The notes under the pieces: model-generated
The model's input: the letters and a program-made list of their open reading frames with translations, nothing else
Database searches by the model: none
Told to the model about the DNA's origin: nothing
Program-made: the position numbers and the translations under genes
Part shown: one piece after another, positions 8,290-16,411 of the stretch
Layout of the letters: each line of letters begins with the position of its first letter
How positions within the stretch are numbered: the stretch's first letter is position 1
Virus record (IMG/VR): IMGVR_UViG_3300018080_000152
Span: 21,914 to 85,913 of that record
DNA length: 64,000 nucleotides
From: a virus
Strand: one strand, 5' to 3'

Positions 8290-8721
8290 TCAAAAATTCT
8301 CCAAGTTTTGCTTTAGGGTATCTAGAAAACTTTCGTCGAATTCATAAGCAAAACGATTACTACCAAGCTGGTGAGCACGAGCGGGTTGTTTGTGTGCGTC
8401 CATACTGTTAATAATAACCCTTAACAATGTTTTGAGGTCTTCAACTTTTTTCTCTGCGTCTTTATAGCGGTCGTCTATGTCCGTCTGCTCTGGAACCAGG
8501 GCCAGATTTTCGGCTGCAAGCTGTGTGCAAACAGCCAGATTCACAAACGCAGGCAGCAGCACTTGGTGGTCATCTTCTGGTCCAAGAGACCTCATTTGGT
8601 CCCAGAGAGAATCCACCCCGTGTAGTATTATACCATAGGCGTGATGATTGTCAACCACAATCGAATTTATTCTGGCTTGGCTGACCAACTCCCAGACCAG
8701 TTCGTTAAATGTTTTGTTCAT
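8290..8721 (-). CDS. hypothetical protein
   Basis: A 143-residue, mainly helical acidic protein with no recognised domain. ATG 8721 has AGGATG ahead of it and overlaps the previous gene by 4 bases; the stop is 3 bases before the polymerase ATG. It is therefore co-transcribed and probably co-translated with the polymerase N-terminal piece, but nothing in the sequence shows that the products interact. Confidence 0.6.
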   Translation of the reverse strand: MNKTFNELVWELVSQARINSIVVDNHHAYGIILHGVDSLWDQMRSLGPEDDHQVLLPAFVNLAVCTQLAAENLALVPEQTDIDDRYKDAEKKVEDLKTLLRVIINSMDAHKQPARAHQLGSNRFAYEFDESFLDTLKQNLENF

Positions 8722-9044
8722 AGTAACATCCTAAAAATTCCAATTACCTTTTCCACATCATCCTTTTTACCTCTTTCGTGTGCGGTGACCAAAGCTTCCG
8801 CCAAATAGCGAATTCTATCATACTCCTCTACGAGTTCTGTCACAGCACTACCAGCAAGCATTTCCTTTGCCTTAGCTGTATCACGTAGTTGTGCAACAAT
8901 GGCGTGTGTCATCAACTTTCTGTTAATGTCAATATTGACACGCGGTTGCTGTATTGGTTCAACCTGTGGTTTTTGCTGCATGCTTTCCACTAGGTTATTC
9001 GGGATTTTTCCGCCTAGTGGTACTTTTTGTCTGTGCCGGTTCAT
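8718..9044 (-). CDS. hypothetical helical protein
   Basis: A 108-residue protein: a basic proline-rich N-terminus and a C-terminal helical region (DRIRYLAEALVTAHERGKK). GGGAG lies 9 bases before ATG 9044, which is why this start is kept despite a 50-base overlap with the preceding gene; ATG 8981 is the alternative. No domain recognised. Confidence 0.55.
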   Translation of the reverse strand: MNRHRQKVPLGGKIPNNLVESMQQKPQVEPIQQPRVNIDINRKLMTHAIVAQLRDTAKAKEMLAGSAVTELVEEYDRIRYLAEALVTAHERGKKDDVEKVIGIFRMLL

Positions 9045-9453
9045 CTGTTAAATGCTCCCAAACTGCTAACATGGCTTCGCGAGCCTTCTTCCATTTTTTC
9101 CTCAATTCTGGGTCTGCTATTTTTCTTGGAGCTATATACTCAAAGATACAGTCGCCCAGACCATTATATGAAACATAATCATGAATAGCTTCGTTGTCCG
9201 CTGGCCCAGAAGGTAAGTCTTCCGGTATTGGAATCTTTGGCATGCCCTTTGGTATGTCATAGACCCATAAGCCAGGAGATGCCTCATGGTGCCCTAAAGG
9301 ATGTTCTTTTTTTTTACTACGTTTTTTCTTATTGGGCCTTACGGGAGAGGGCTCCCTCTCTTGCTCAATGAACATGTATCCACAATCACATTTGATTTTT
9401 CTACAACCGTGCGATGCGCTACACTCGGGACACTCTTTTTTGCCTTTGGCCAT
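8995..9453 (-). CDS. zinc-ribbon protein
   Basis: This 152-residue protein starts with a cysteine-rich module (CPECSASHGCRKIKCDCGYMF, residues 8-28) able to bind zinc, followed by a lysine/arginine-rich linker and an acidic C-terminal part. A strong AGGAG precedes ATG 9453. It resembles other small cysteine-pair proteins in this window, but no known family beyond zinc ribbon could be named. Confidence 0.6.
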   Translation of the reverse strand: MAKGKKECPECSASHGCRKIKCDCGYMFIEQEREPSPVRPNKKKRSKKKEHPLGHHEASPGLWVYDIPKGMPKIPIPEDLPSGPADNEAIHDYVSYNGLGDCIFEYIAPRKIADPELRKKWKKAREAMLAVWEHLTDEPAQTKSTTRRKNPE

Positions 9454-9454
9454 A

Positions 9455-9868
9455 TTATCGCTCCTGCGGTTGTGGTTTAATATTTTGTAGTTCTACTGTT
9501 CCATAGAAACCCATGCGTCTTTGTCTATGCATATTTCTATCAGCATAAATACCAATGTGAGAGATGTATGTTTCTGGCGTACTTAGCTCAATAATTTTAT
9601 CCACTAAGCCATCTACTAGGAGTTGCATACATTCATATAAAACTTCTACATTACCCATCCTTGCATGTTTGATGAAAAAATCAGCAGATATACCAATTTC
9701 TTCTTCGTTTTGTGGTTCGGTTGGTGCTTCACCAATGTCTGTATTAGTTTTATATTGCACTGCTTCTGTAATGTTCTTAGCAACATATGCTTCAATTTCT
9801 CTCAGTGCTTCTTCTGAATTAAAGCTAGCATGTTCTTTTAATAGTTCAATTAGCTTATCTTTATTCAT
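9455..9868 (-). CDS. hypothetical protein
   Basis: A 137-residue protein preceded by GGAG at a normal distance. The N-terminal helix (KDKLIELLKEHASFNSEEALREIEAYV) and an acidic centre are visible, but no catalytic motif. It lies between the PD-(D/E)XK nuclease and the zinc-ribbon gene, one base from the latter, in the same operon. Confidence 0.55.
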   Translation of the reverse strand: MNKDKLIELLKEHASFNSEEALREIEAYVAKNITEAVQYKTNTDIGEAPTEPQNEEEIGISADFFIKHARMGNVEVLYECMQLLVDGLVDKIIELSTPETYISHIGIYADRNMHRQRRMGFYGTVELQNIKPQPQER

Positions 9869-9871
9869 TGT

Positions 9872-10906
9872 TTAACTCCCTGGGTTTTGATAAAAGCCAA
9901 CGTTGAATCCTGGCTCAGTATGGTTGCGAATGACATTATCGATGCCATGCTTGCGTGTTTCGTCGGCTATATGCTGACACATGGTTCGTTCACAATTTTG
10001 ATTAGCTGGATTTTTTGGACTACCAAACCAACACACGTATTTGCAGAACCAATGCTTATTACTTGAGGATTTGAGCTTTGGACGAACATTATGTTTGATA
10101 GTTTCAAAGCGTTTGCGCAGCATCTTCATGGTCGTTTCTATGTTTTCTGGACCATACGATAGCGTGAACGGACCCGCTGTGCGCACATAGTTGATGGTCA
10201 TAGCAAATGTTTCCACGTCGGGATACATCTGTGTTAGCGCCCAATGATATATACTAAGCTGTGGGTCAGCGCAAAAGTCATGATAGTGTTTGTCTTCGCC
10301 AGTAGCCCAGTTGACACACTTGCCACTCTTCCAGTCGATTACTTCGTAGAAGGTTGGGTCTATCTCTGTTACGAGGTCAATCGTGCCCTTGACATGTAGT
10401 CGTCCCTCTAACGTGCTGCCGTCTGGCATCTTATACTCGTACTCAGCCCACGGCTCCATAATTGGTAAGTCAAAATGTGGCTCAGCCTCTACAATCTTTC
10501 GCTTGCGCGGGTCAAACATACCGTCGTAATACTCTAGAGTTTGACACGACCATTCCCACACATCACCTTTATCCCGAGCGGAGTATTCGTGGATACTTTT
10601 GTCTGGCGCTGTGTAGTATTCAAACGACTTCTCAAAGAGCCACTCAACAAATTGAGGGTCTTCTAACTTTTCAGGAGAGATGGACACTTTGCCCATAACT
10701 TCGTCCACGAAATGTTTTTCATTGTCTTGCAACGCTTTTTTGCCATGAGCTAAACACTCCATAACCTTGTGTAAGATTGTACCCATCTCAGCTTTCTTAC
10801 CAGACGGAGATGGTTTGCCAAGCACATATGTTAGCATATATTGCTGTTGACATACTGACCAACAATTATAAGATGAGCTTCTAAAAAACGTAACTGGTAT
10901 TGCCAT
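9872..10906 (-). CDS. PD-(D/E)XK nuclease, RecB/Cas4-like
   Basis: This 344-residue protein shows the PDDEXK_1 layout: SSSYNCWSVCQQQYMLTYV at the start, GTILHKVMECL, then GTIDLV followed by EVIDWKSGK, giving the metal-binding D and D-x-K, and DPQLSIYHWAL afterwards. The C-terminal region contains several cysteines (HWFCKYVCWFG, then CERTMCQH) that could hold an iron-sulfur cluster, as in Cas4 and AddB-type nucleases. ATG 10906 follows the stop of the HNH gene by 4 bases. A role in DNA processing or recombination is likely; substrate polarity cannot be told. Confidence 0.75.
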   Translation of the reverse strand: MAIPVTFFRSSSYNCWSVCQQQYMLTYVLGKPSPSGKKAEMGTILHKVMECLAHGKKALQDNEKHFVDEVMGKVSISPEKLEDPQFVEWLFEKSFEYYTAPDKSIHEYSARDKGDVWEWSCQTLEYYDGMFDPRKRKIVEAEPHFDLPIMEPWAEYEYKMPDGSTLEGRLHVKGTIDLVTEIDPTFYEVIDWKSGKCVNWATGEDKHYHDFCADPQLSIYHWALTQMYPDVETFAMTINYVRTAGPFTLSYGPENIETTMKMLRKRFETIKHNVRPKLKSSSNKHWFCKYVCWFGSPKNPANQNCERTMCQHIADETRKHGIDNVIRNHTEPGFNVGFYQNPGS

Positions 10907-10910
10907 ATTA

Positions 10911-11438
10911 TTACTTTCTATTGACATTGGCTATTGATGTGCATAATCTAATAAATTCATCTTGTTGGAAATCCATTTTCATTTTTTGTACATCCTTGTG
11001 TATCCATTGAACATTGCCTTCAACATATCCTTTAGACGAATCTATTCTATCTAATGATGCAGTTTGTGTATGTTTATTGATATTGCTTTCCGTTATGGCA
11101 AATTGTAATATCCGACCAGATAAAGCGCAAATACCTTTTTGCTGTTGAAATAATAACCATGCATACTCTTTTGTTATAGCAAACATAAGATTTCTGCGTT
11201 TTGCCCCATCTTGAATCCTAAACCAACAACTATCAGTAATTAATCCAACCAAATTTCTTTTTTTATTTGGTTTGTTTAATCTACTATGTGCTCTTGGCGA
11301 TATATTATGTTGTTGTAATGCTAATAAAACAGACGTTTTTGAACACCCAACTTCCGCAGCAATTTCCCTAGTGGATTTTTGTTGTCGAATATAGTGGTTT
11401 GACAAAAATTCTTTAGTTAATGTTGTTTTTAGTGACAT
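10911..11438 (-). CDS. HNH homing-type endonuclease, paralogue of 5617-6264
   Basis: This 175-residue protein has an N-terminal helix-turn-helix (STREIAAEVGCSKTSVLLAL) and a C-terminal domain with SLDRIDSSKGYVEGNVQWIH, nearly the same as in the HNH protein at 5617-6264, but lacks the central cysteine-rich module. AAGGAG lies just before ATG 11438. It is wedged between the dNMP kinase and the PD-(D/E)XK gene, with its own GGTGTATATT promoter-like element. It is probably a free-standing homing endonuclease relative; activity is unproven. Confidence 0.75.
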   Translation of the reverse strand: MSLKTTLTKEFLSNHYIRQQKSTREIAAEVGCSKTSVLLALQQHNISPRAHSRLNKPNKKRNLVGLITDSCWFRIQDGAKRRNLMFAITKEYAWLLFQQQKGICALSGRILQFAITESNINKHTQTASLDRIDSSKGYVEGNVQWIHKDVQKMKMDFQQDEFIRLCTSIANVNRK

Positions 11439-11470
11439 ATTGGCTCTCCTTAATGTGATTGACTACCAAT

Positions 11471-11482
11471 AATATACACCAA
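11471..11482 (-). promoter_or_regulatory. GGTGTATATT minus-10 type element of an HNH gene
   Basis: TTTGGTGTATATTATT lies about 30 bases before the HNH start at 11438. It matches the elements before the other mobile-type HNH genes (6306, 41346, 53903) and has no clear TTGACA. Confidence 0.4.
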
Positions 11483-11503
11483 ATATATGTTTTCGGTCAG
11501 TAA

Positions 11504-12331
11504 TTACCCCTTCTGGTTTGGCAAATCATCAGCGGTACACCACTTCCAAGCATCATAACCCCACTCACGCATCTTTAATGTAACGTCTTTGTTTTGTTCT
11601 CCAATAGTCATGTTCGTATTGTCACATACGTAGTCATATTCAGAGTGTGGGAAATCGTCCAATGCAGTCTCGCTCTCGTGCTCGTCTTGTCCAGCAAATG
11701 GAGAGCGTAGGAGTCTGATGACTTTACCACCAGCGTTTTGAATGCCCCTCACTTCGTTCGGGAACCTACAGTCAGTGATGACAGCTAGCTCTGACCCATC
11801 ATCTTCGATGTTTTTGAGACACGCATCTACCCATACGTCACCATATATGGTGCGGAAAATGTCTGTGCCCATGACCTGTAGGATGTTGCGACCGCTCATT
11901 GGTTTCTTCCATGAGCCCTCTTCTTTAATTTTCTGGCGCGTACTATCTAACAAGAATGGGTCAAATTGGTCCCACCCAAACTTAGTGGGCGCATCCTTTT
12001 GCTCATTAGTGCCATTTACCTGCTCATACTCTAGACCAAAGATAGCACAGGCTGACATTTTGAGAATGTCTGCAAATGAGTATAGTTTACACACGGGCCA
12101 AACATACTGTGCCATCAGGTTTTGTATATGTGGGTCTTTACTGGTTGGGTCAAACGCGCCTTCGATAAGCTCTCCATTTTCGCCAACACAAGGAACTATG
12201 AGTTCGCCATGTGTGCTAATTTTTCTGTACGACACCATATCGACAGATACCATTTGTTCGCCTATAATCCAATTGGAGGCTGTGGTTTTGCCGCTCTGTT
12301 TCTTTCCTGATAGTCCAAGTATTTTAGTCAT
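11504..12331 (-). CDS. deoxynucleoside monophosphate kinase
   Basis: This 275-residue protein starts with a P-loop, GLSGKKQSGKTTAS, and carries GRNILQVMGTDIFR, DVWVDACL and VITDCRFPNEVRGI, the conserved stretches of phage dNMP kinases (T4 gp1 type). These transfer phosphate from ATP to dNMPs, feeding replication. ATG 12331 is chosen over longer forms because GGAG lies 7 bases upstream. With RNR, ThyX and dCMP deaminase elsewhere in the window it completes a dNTP supply route. Confidence 0.85.
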   Translation of the reverse strand: MTKILGLSGKKQSGKTTASNWIIGEQMVSVDMVSYRKISTHGELIVPCVGENGELIEGAFDPTSKDPHIQNLMAQYVWPVCKLYSFADILKMSACAIFGLEYEQVNGTNEQKDAPTKFGWDQFDPFLLDSTRQKIKEEGSWKKPMSGRNILQVMGTDIFRTIYGDVWVDACLKNIEDDGSELAVITDCRFPNEVRGIQNAGGKVIRLLRSPFAGQDEHESETALDDFPHSEYDYVCDNTNMTIGEQNKDVTLKMREWGYDAWKWCTADDLPNQKG

Positions 12332-12365
12332 TGATATACTCCATAAAAAGGTTATGTGTGAAAAT

Positions 12366-12562
12366 GCGCACGAGTGACGTAGTGAAATTTGAATTAACAA
12401 ACTGAGTCAGTGAACTACGTGCGCTGTGAATTAGAAAGGATACGAGTGACAAAGTGAAATTTGAATTAACAAATTGAGCTATTGAACTACGTATCCAAAA
12501 ACATACATACAAAACAAGGCTGTGAAACTTGATTAAACAAGTTGACTTTTTGAGTTTTGTAT
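12366..12562 (+). repeat. structured repeat array A, three units, downstream of the DEDD protein gene
   Basis: Three units lie at 12366-12424, 12438-12496 and 12507-12562. Each reads, on the plus strand: outer stem of 7-10 bp, N7, TGAAAY, N3, a six-base AT-rich loop (AATTAA or ATTAAA), the complement of N3, RYTGA, N5, TGA, and the outer stem complement. Units 1 and 2 also have one bulged A in the outer stem. Stem sequences differ between units but always pair, and the bases flanking the inner stem covary (T with A, C with G). TGA opposite TGA allows tandem sheared G-A pairs, as in a kink-turn, on the plus strand only. Unit 3 overlaps the 3' end of the DEDD gene. Confidence 0.85.
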
Positions 12563-13585
12563 AGTATCTTTTATAACTACAAACAACTCTTTTATTGACC
12601 GCGCATATTTGCTTCGGTGCGACAAAAATTGTTGTTCTTGTTCTTTGGTAAAATCTGAATCTGGTACTATAATGTTGTTTGCATCACGTTTACGACCGCG
12701 TTTTTTCTTCAAAACTTCCTTACGACTAATCTCATCACAGTCCATTTGATTTGCAATATAATGTCTCATTCCATGATAGTACAAGTTGCTTCTTGCTACT
12801 CCACCACGTAGGTGATGAGGTGACATACATAAAATGTGTTTTTTAACAAATCCCCATCCTGGTAACTCACCAGTAGAGTTTCTTATTCGCATTGTTCCAT
12901 CGTAAGCCATTAGTGTTGACGCAACAGAATATATTTGAGAAAAACATACTTTTTGTAGATTGAATTGTCCAGCTCTATCTCCTATTTTATATTTGCTGCT
13001 ATCCGTCAATCTAAATGCTGTCTTAGTATCGTCGGATAAATTCTCACAAATTGTATTTAAGTTTTCAATCAAAAATTGTGACAGCATATTGTCGTCTAAA
13101 AAGTATCCATCACCACCCAAACCCCTAGTAATGTTCAATATGTTGTTTGTTTCAGCCTTGAAAACATAACCTTCTTCGCGCACTGGGTCTGGTTCAAATG
13201 TAGTAGGAGGTTTTCTATAGGAGACCGTACATTCTTCTGTGAATTTATGTATGGCTCGTAAATCATTCTCGTCGTTTTTGTCAAGCCCAGCATAATTACG
13301 CGCTCGGTTGGTTTGTTGCTCTGGGAATAACAACAGAACTACATTTTTGTCTGCACACAACTTATAGAATGACAACAGTTCTTCCGCCGTAAACCACTGT
13401 GCCTTGGAATATTTGCGCTTTGGAACACCCATGTGGGCATTCTCGACAATCAAGCGCGTGCCAGACACAAGACTATTTGGCAAATCTAATATATCCGCTT
13501 TGTCTTTGAGTGTCCATATGGTGTTTGTAGTTGCATTAAATAACATTGCCGAGTTCTGACCAAAATCCATAATTACTTTTTGCAT
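12533..13585 (-). CDS. RuvC-like DEDD protein, IS110-transposase / TasR-like
   Basis: This 350-residue protein (ATG 13585, AAAGGAG upstream) has the acidic pattern of an IS110-type RuvC fold: D7 in VIMDFGQ, E48 in RLIVENAHMG, and D105 and D108 in LDKNDENDLRAIHKF, the counterpart of KTDxxDAxxIA. Residues 241-246 (LPGWGF) and 261-277 (GGVARSNLYYHGMRHYI) resemble the C-terminal part of IS110 transposases, related to Nop domains. A basic patch, KKKRGRKR, is at 293-300. Repeat arrays flank it on both sides with no terminal inverted repeats. RuvC plus Nop with an adjacent structured guide-like array is the layout described for TIGR-Tas (TasR) systems. The assignment is by eye; a domesticated transposase is the main alternative. 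Confidence 0.65.
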   Translation of the reverse strand: MQKVIMDFGQNSAMLFNATTNTIWTLKDKADILDLPNSLVSGTRLIVENAHMGVPKRKYSKAQWFTAEELLSFYKLCADKNVVLLLFPEQQTNRARNYAGLDKNDENDLRAIHKFTEECTVSYRKPPTTFEPDPVREEGYVFKAETNNILNITRGLGGDGYFLDDNMLSQFLIENLNTICENLSDDTKTAFRLTDSSKYKIGDRAGQFNLQKVCFSQIYSVASTLMAYDGTMRIRNSTGELPGWGFVKKHILCMSPHHLRGGVARSNLYYHGMRHYIANQMDCDEISRKEVLKKKRGRKRDANNIIVPDSDFTKEQEQQFLSHRSKYARSIKELFVVIKDTIQNSKSQLV

Positions 13586-13602
13586 CGTTTTCTCCTTTGA
13601 AA

Positions 13603-13792
13603 ATGGGGTGAGTATTTGAAATCGGAACAAACCGACTAACACTCTGAACCCCATATGTAATAAAAACACGGAATAGGATTCTGAAATCTGAACAAACAGA
13701 CTGACATGGTGAACTCCGTGCATAAAAACCTGCGTCAAATAGAGTAAGGATATGAAACCCAACTAAATGGGTTGACTCATTGAACTCTATTT
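13603..13792 (+). repeat. structured repeat array B, three units, upstream of the DEDD protein gene
   Basis: Three units at 13603-13654, 13667-13720 and 13737-13792 share the spacing of array A: stem, N7, TGAAAY, N3, loop (AACAAA or ACTAAA), N3 complement, RYTRA, N5, TGA, stem complement. Outer stems are 7 bp (ATGGGGT), 8 bp with one A-C mismatch, and 9 bp (AAATAGAGT), all different yet complementary. Inner stems CGG/CCG, CTG/CAG and CCA/TGG are likewise compensatory. The first unit ends 5 bases before the ribosome-binding site of the DEDD gene; the last overlaps the primase stop codon. Confidence 0.85.
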
Positions 13793-14917
13793 CACACCTA
13801 CTCCTCGATTAAATTCCTGTATTTGTTCTAAGACTGGATATATGTCATCAGTCACTTGGTCGGTTTGCAACTCTCCAACATCATCTGCGTTTAATGTTGG
13901 AAAGTATATTCTATGGCTACGTTGTAGCTGTTTTTTAATTTCGGCAGCGGCTTCTTTACCAGCATCGTCATTATCCATAATCACAACTACATTCATACAC
14001 CATGCTGATTCAATGAGCATTAGTTGTTCGTCGGTAAGCGAGGAACCAAAGATGGCCACACTGTTCTTAATACCAGCATCTTCTAATCTCCACACATCAC
14101 CGGGGCCTTCCACAAGCACCATCGTGCTGCTGTCCATAATATGTTGTCTGGCAAACCACAGGTTATATAGGTGGTGGGCACACTCAAAGCCTGGAGAATT
14201 TTTCCACTTACATGCGTTGATTTGGTCTGCAATACGCTCTGGGCATGACGTGTCTGGGTCATGATACCAACTACACTTCTTGCATTGCCCCCAATGTGTT
14301 CTGGCTGTCATACCAATAATTGTGTCATACGCCGTGTTATAAATTGGTACTACAGACCTATTAGTTTTTTCTGAGTAACCAACATCATAACGCGCTAGTA
14401 TTTCTTCACTGTAGTTACGGCCAATGTAATAAGGTGAAGGAATTTCTACGTTTTTGCGGTACACATCTGGTGTCCATACACGTTCTGCAATAGTTTTCGG
14501 TCTGGCATTTAGTCGTCGAGTCATGTTGTTGAACTTTTGACGCTCAAGCGTTGCCGCGTCTGGTACAGGTACGTCGGCCAGACTTTTGTATCCAAGAAAC
14601 TTAGCCATCCAATCTACAGCATAAGTCCAAGGAATTTCATCGCTGTGTTGTTTAGACAACATGGCGTGAACAAAACCTACCAGGGTTTTTCTCCACTTCT
14701 TTTCACAGTTACGAGTATGACAACCCCAAATACCACGTACTGTATCACCTTCTGGATATAGATTCCATGCCGCTGGATTATCTCCACCATGTACTGGACA
14801 TGGACCGAACAACCTTCTATTGCTGCGAGTATAAGTTACTTGCAGTTCAGTCAGCAGGTCTTCGATAGACTCACAGCATTCATCCGTTATCTGGTTCACC
14901 AGTGCTTGGCTGTACAT
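13787..14917 (-). CDS. DNA primase, DnaG-like
   Basis: This 376-residue protein contains a CHC2-type zinc finger (CPVH near residue 35, then WGCHTRNC) and a Toprim domain with VLVEGPGDVWRL and VVVIMDNDDAGKEAA, supplying the glutamate and DxD metal ligands of bacterial-type primases. It would synthesise RNA primers for the lagging strand. ATG 14917 (or 14920) follows GGAG inside the end of the helicase gene, overlapping it by about 38 bases, the usual phage arrangement for a helicase-primase pair. Confidence 0.85.
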   Translation of the reverse strand: MYSQALVNQITDECCESIEDLLTELQVTYTRSNRRLFGPCPVHGGDNPAAWNLYPEGDTVRGIWGCHTRNCEKKWRKTLVGFVHAMLSKQHSDEIPWTYAVDWMAKFLGYKSLADVPVPDAATLERQKFNNMTRRLNARPKTIAERVWTPDVYRKNVEIPSPYYIGRNYSEEILARYDVGYSEKTNRSVVPIYNTAYDTIIGMTARTHWGQCKKCSWYHDPDTSCPERIADQINACKWKNSPGFECAHHLYNLWFARQHIMDSSTMVLVEGPGDVWRLEDAGIKNSVAIFGSSLTDEQLMLIESAWCMNVVVIMDNDDAGKEAAAEIKKQLQRSHRIYFPTLNADDVGELQTDQVTDDIYPVLEQIQEFNRGVGVK

Positions 14918-16409
14918 CATCGTCTCCAAATGGGATATTGTCCACGTCTTGCGCTGGCTTTTTCTTTTCAGCAGTACGTTGTAATCCAAGTCGCGTTTCG
15001 CCTTCGCGAATACGACCACACTCTCCAATAAAATGCAGGTTGATATAATCACCAGCGGGTAATCCTGCGCCATGTCTAGCGCTAACAGGCACCAGTTTCA
15101 TGTTTCCATATTGTGGTCCTGTCTCACCAATCTCTTCTGGTGTCTTTGTTTTATAGACAGTGAAGTTTGTTACAAGCCACAAGATACGGTCGGAACCAGC
15201 AATAACGTCAGTAGACTCGCGGTCAATACCGTCTCTATTCAACTGGATAAGGCTAAACACAGGCACATCATGTCGAACAGCGAAGTTATGCAAGGCAGTC
15301 ATCATGAAGCCGAGCACTTGATATTCTCTCATGCTGTCATTCAGCCCTTCACCACTCATCATTTTCATATAATCATATATGATAAGACAATCATTTCTAA
15401 CACCATTCTCATCAAATCCCACCTCTTTTGTAACCCATCTGCGCATAATAGAGATAATCTCTTCAAATGGCTTACCAGATACATTGAGATAGTGTAATGG
15501 CAACGGAGCGTTTTCATCTGTTCCGGTGAGAATCTCAGCGACTTCCCTTACCTTCCCTTGCTTAAATGCGTTAAGCGAATACTGGCCAGTTTCAAGCTCG
15601 TCAATAGTGACCTTTACATTGTAATCCATGCATAGGTTTGGCAACATGCGAGTCCAGTGGTCTTCTTTACACATTTCAGTGTCAAGATACAAGACTGGGA
15701 TACCAAGGTTTTTAGCTACGTGTAGACCGATGTTTGCGGACACCATAGACTTACCAGTTTTTGGGCGCGCCCCCATCAAAGACACTGTCTTGCGACGGAA
15801 ACCACCGCCGATGGACTGGTCGTAGTATGGCATTCCACTGCTAATACCGACAATCTCTACTGGGTTTGATTCTAGCTCGTCTAGGTAATCACGAAGACCT
15901 TCACCAATAAGTTGTGGTGTCGAAGTCTCTTCGTTGTGTAGCATTGAACTAAAATCAAACACTACGCTTTCAGCAATACCCAGAATGGATTCAATAGACT
16001 CTGTGCCTTTGATATCCTCTAGTGTTAGCGCCGCTTGTTTAAGCTGGTCTCGCAGTAAACGTCCAACCTGTAGCTTGCGCACTTGTGCAGCCCATGTTCT
16101 AACGTTTTCTAACAAGACACGTCCGTTCATCAGACTGCGCAGGTGTTGTAAGTCAGACTTCGTTTCAAAGAACGTGTCATATCCAAGTTCACTAGCACAT
16201 GCAAGAAGAGATGTTTGGTCAAACTTAACCATATCCTTCTTTTCATACATGTGTTTAATACATTTGAACGTTGCCTCATTAAGAACATCGGTAAAGCTAC
16301 CGCTGTCAATAAAGTCAGCAACATCTAAATATGCATCTTCCCCGTATTGAAATAGTCCAACCAACACAGCGCGTTCAGCAGCACGGTCAGCCATTAACTC
16401 TTCACGCAT
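14880..16409 (-). CDS. replicative DNA helicase, DnaB-like
   Basis: This 509-residue protein has the DnaB N-terminal helical domain (AERAVLVGLFQYGEDAYLDV) and a RecA-like motor with Walker A GARPKTGKSM, LDTEM, Walker B LIIYDYMKMM and a QLNRDG arginine/glutamine region. It unwinds DNA at the fork and pairs with the primase downstream. The C-terminus, DNIPFGDDDVQP, resembles the acidic D-IPF tip of SSB proteins, which is unusual for a helicase and might mimic or compete for the same partner site; that is inference. Confidence 0.9.
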   Translation of the reverse strand: MREELMADRAAERAVLVGLFQYGEDAYLDVADFIDSGSFTDVLNEATFKCIKHMYEKKDMVKFDQTSLLACASELGYDTFFETKSDLQHLRSLMNGRVLLENVRTWAAQVRKLQVGRLLRDQLKQAALTLEDIKGTESIESILGIAESVVFDFSSMLHNEETSTPQLIGEGLRDYLDELESNPVEIVGISSGMPYYDQSIGGGFRRKTVSLMGARPKTGKSMVSANIGLHVAKNLGIPVLYLDTEMCKEDHWTRMLPNLCMDYNVKVTIDELETGQYSLNAFKQGKVREVAEILTGTDENAPLPLHYLNVSGKPFEEIISIMRRWVTKEVGFDENGVRNDCLIIYDYMKMMSGEGLNDSMREYQVLGFMMTALHNFAVRHDVPVFSLIQLNRDGIDRESTDVIAGSDRILWLVTNFTVYKTKTPEEIGETGPQYGNMKLVPVSARHGAGLPAGDYINLHFIGECGRIREGETRLGLQRTAEKKKPAQDVDNIPFGDDDVQPSTGEPDNG

Positions 16410-16411
16410 GC

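Noticed and set aside
12335-12340. Plus-strand TATACT upstream of array A (and at 22797-22802 before the single unit) as promoters for a plus-strand guide RNA
   Set aside because: Both overlap the complement of ribosome-binding sites of minus-strand genes and have no good minus-35 box, so the match may be coincidence. The transcribed strand of the arrays is left open.
12324-12512. Minus-strand open frame across repeat array A
   Set aside because: It runs through the repeat units, lacks a ribosome-binding site, and its repetitive residues (FVNSNFTLSLV, FVNSNFTTSLV) simply translate the repeats.
12366-13792. CRISPR array
   Set aside because: The units have covarying stems and only short conserved boxes, not identical direct repeats with unique spacers, and no cas genes are nearby.
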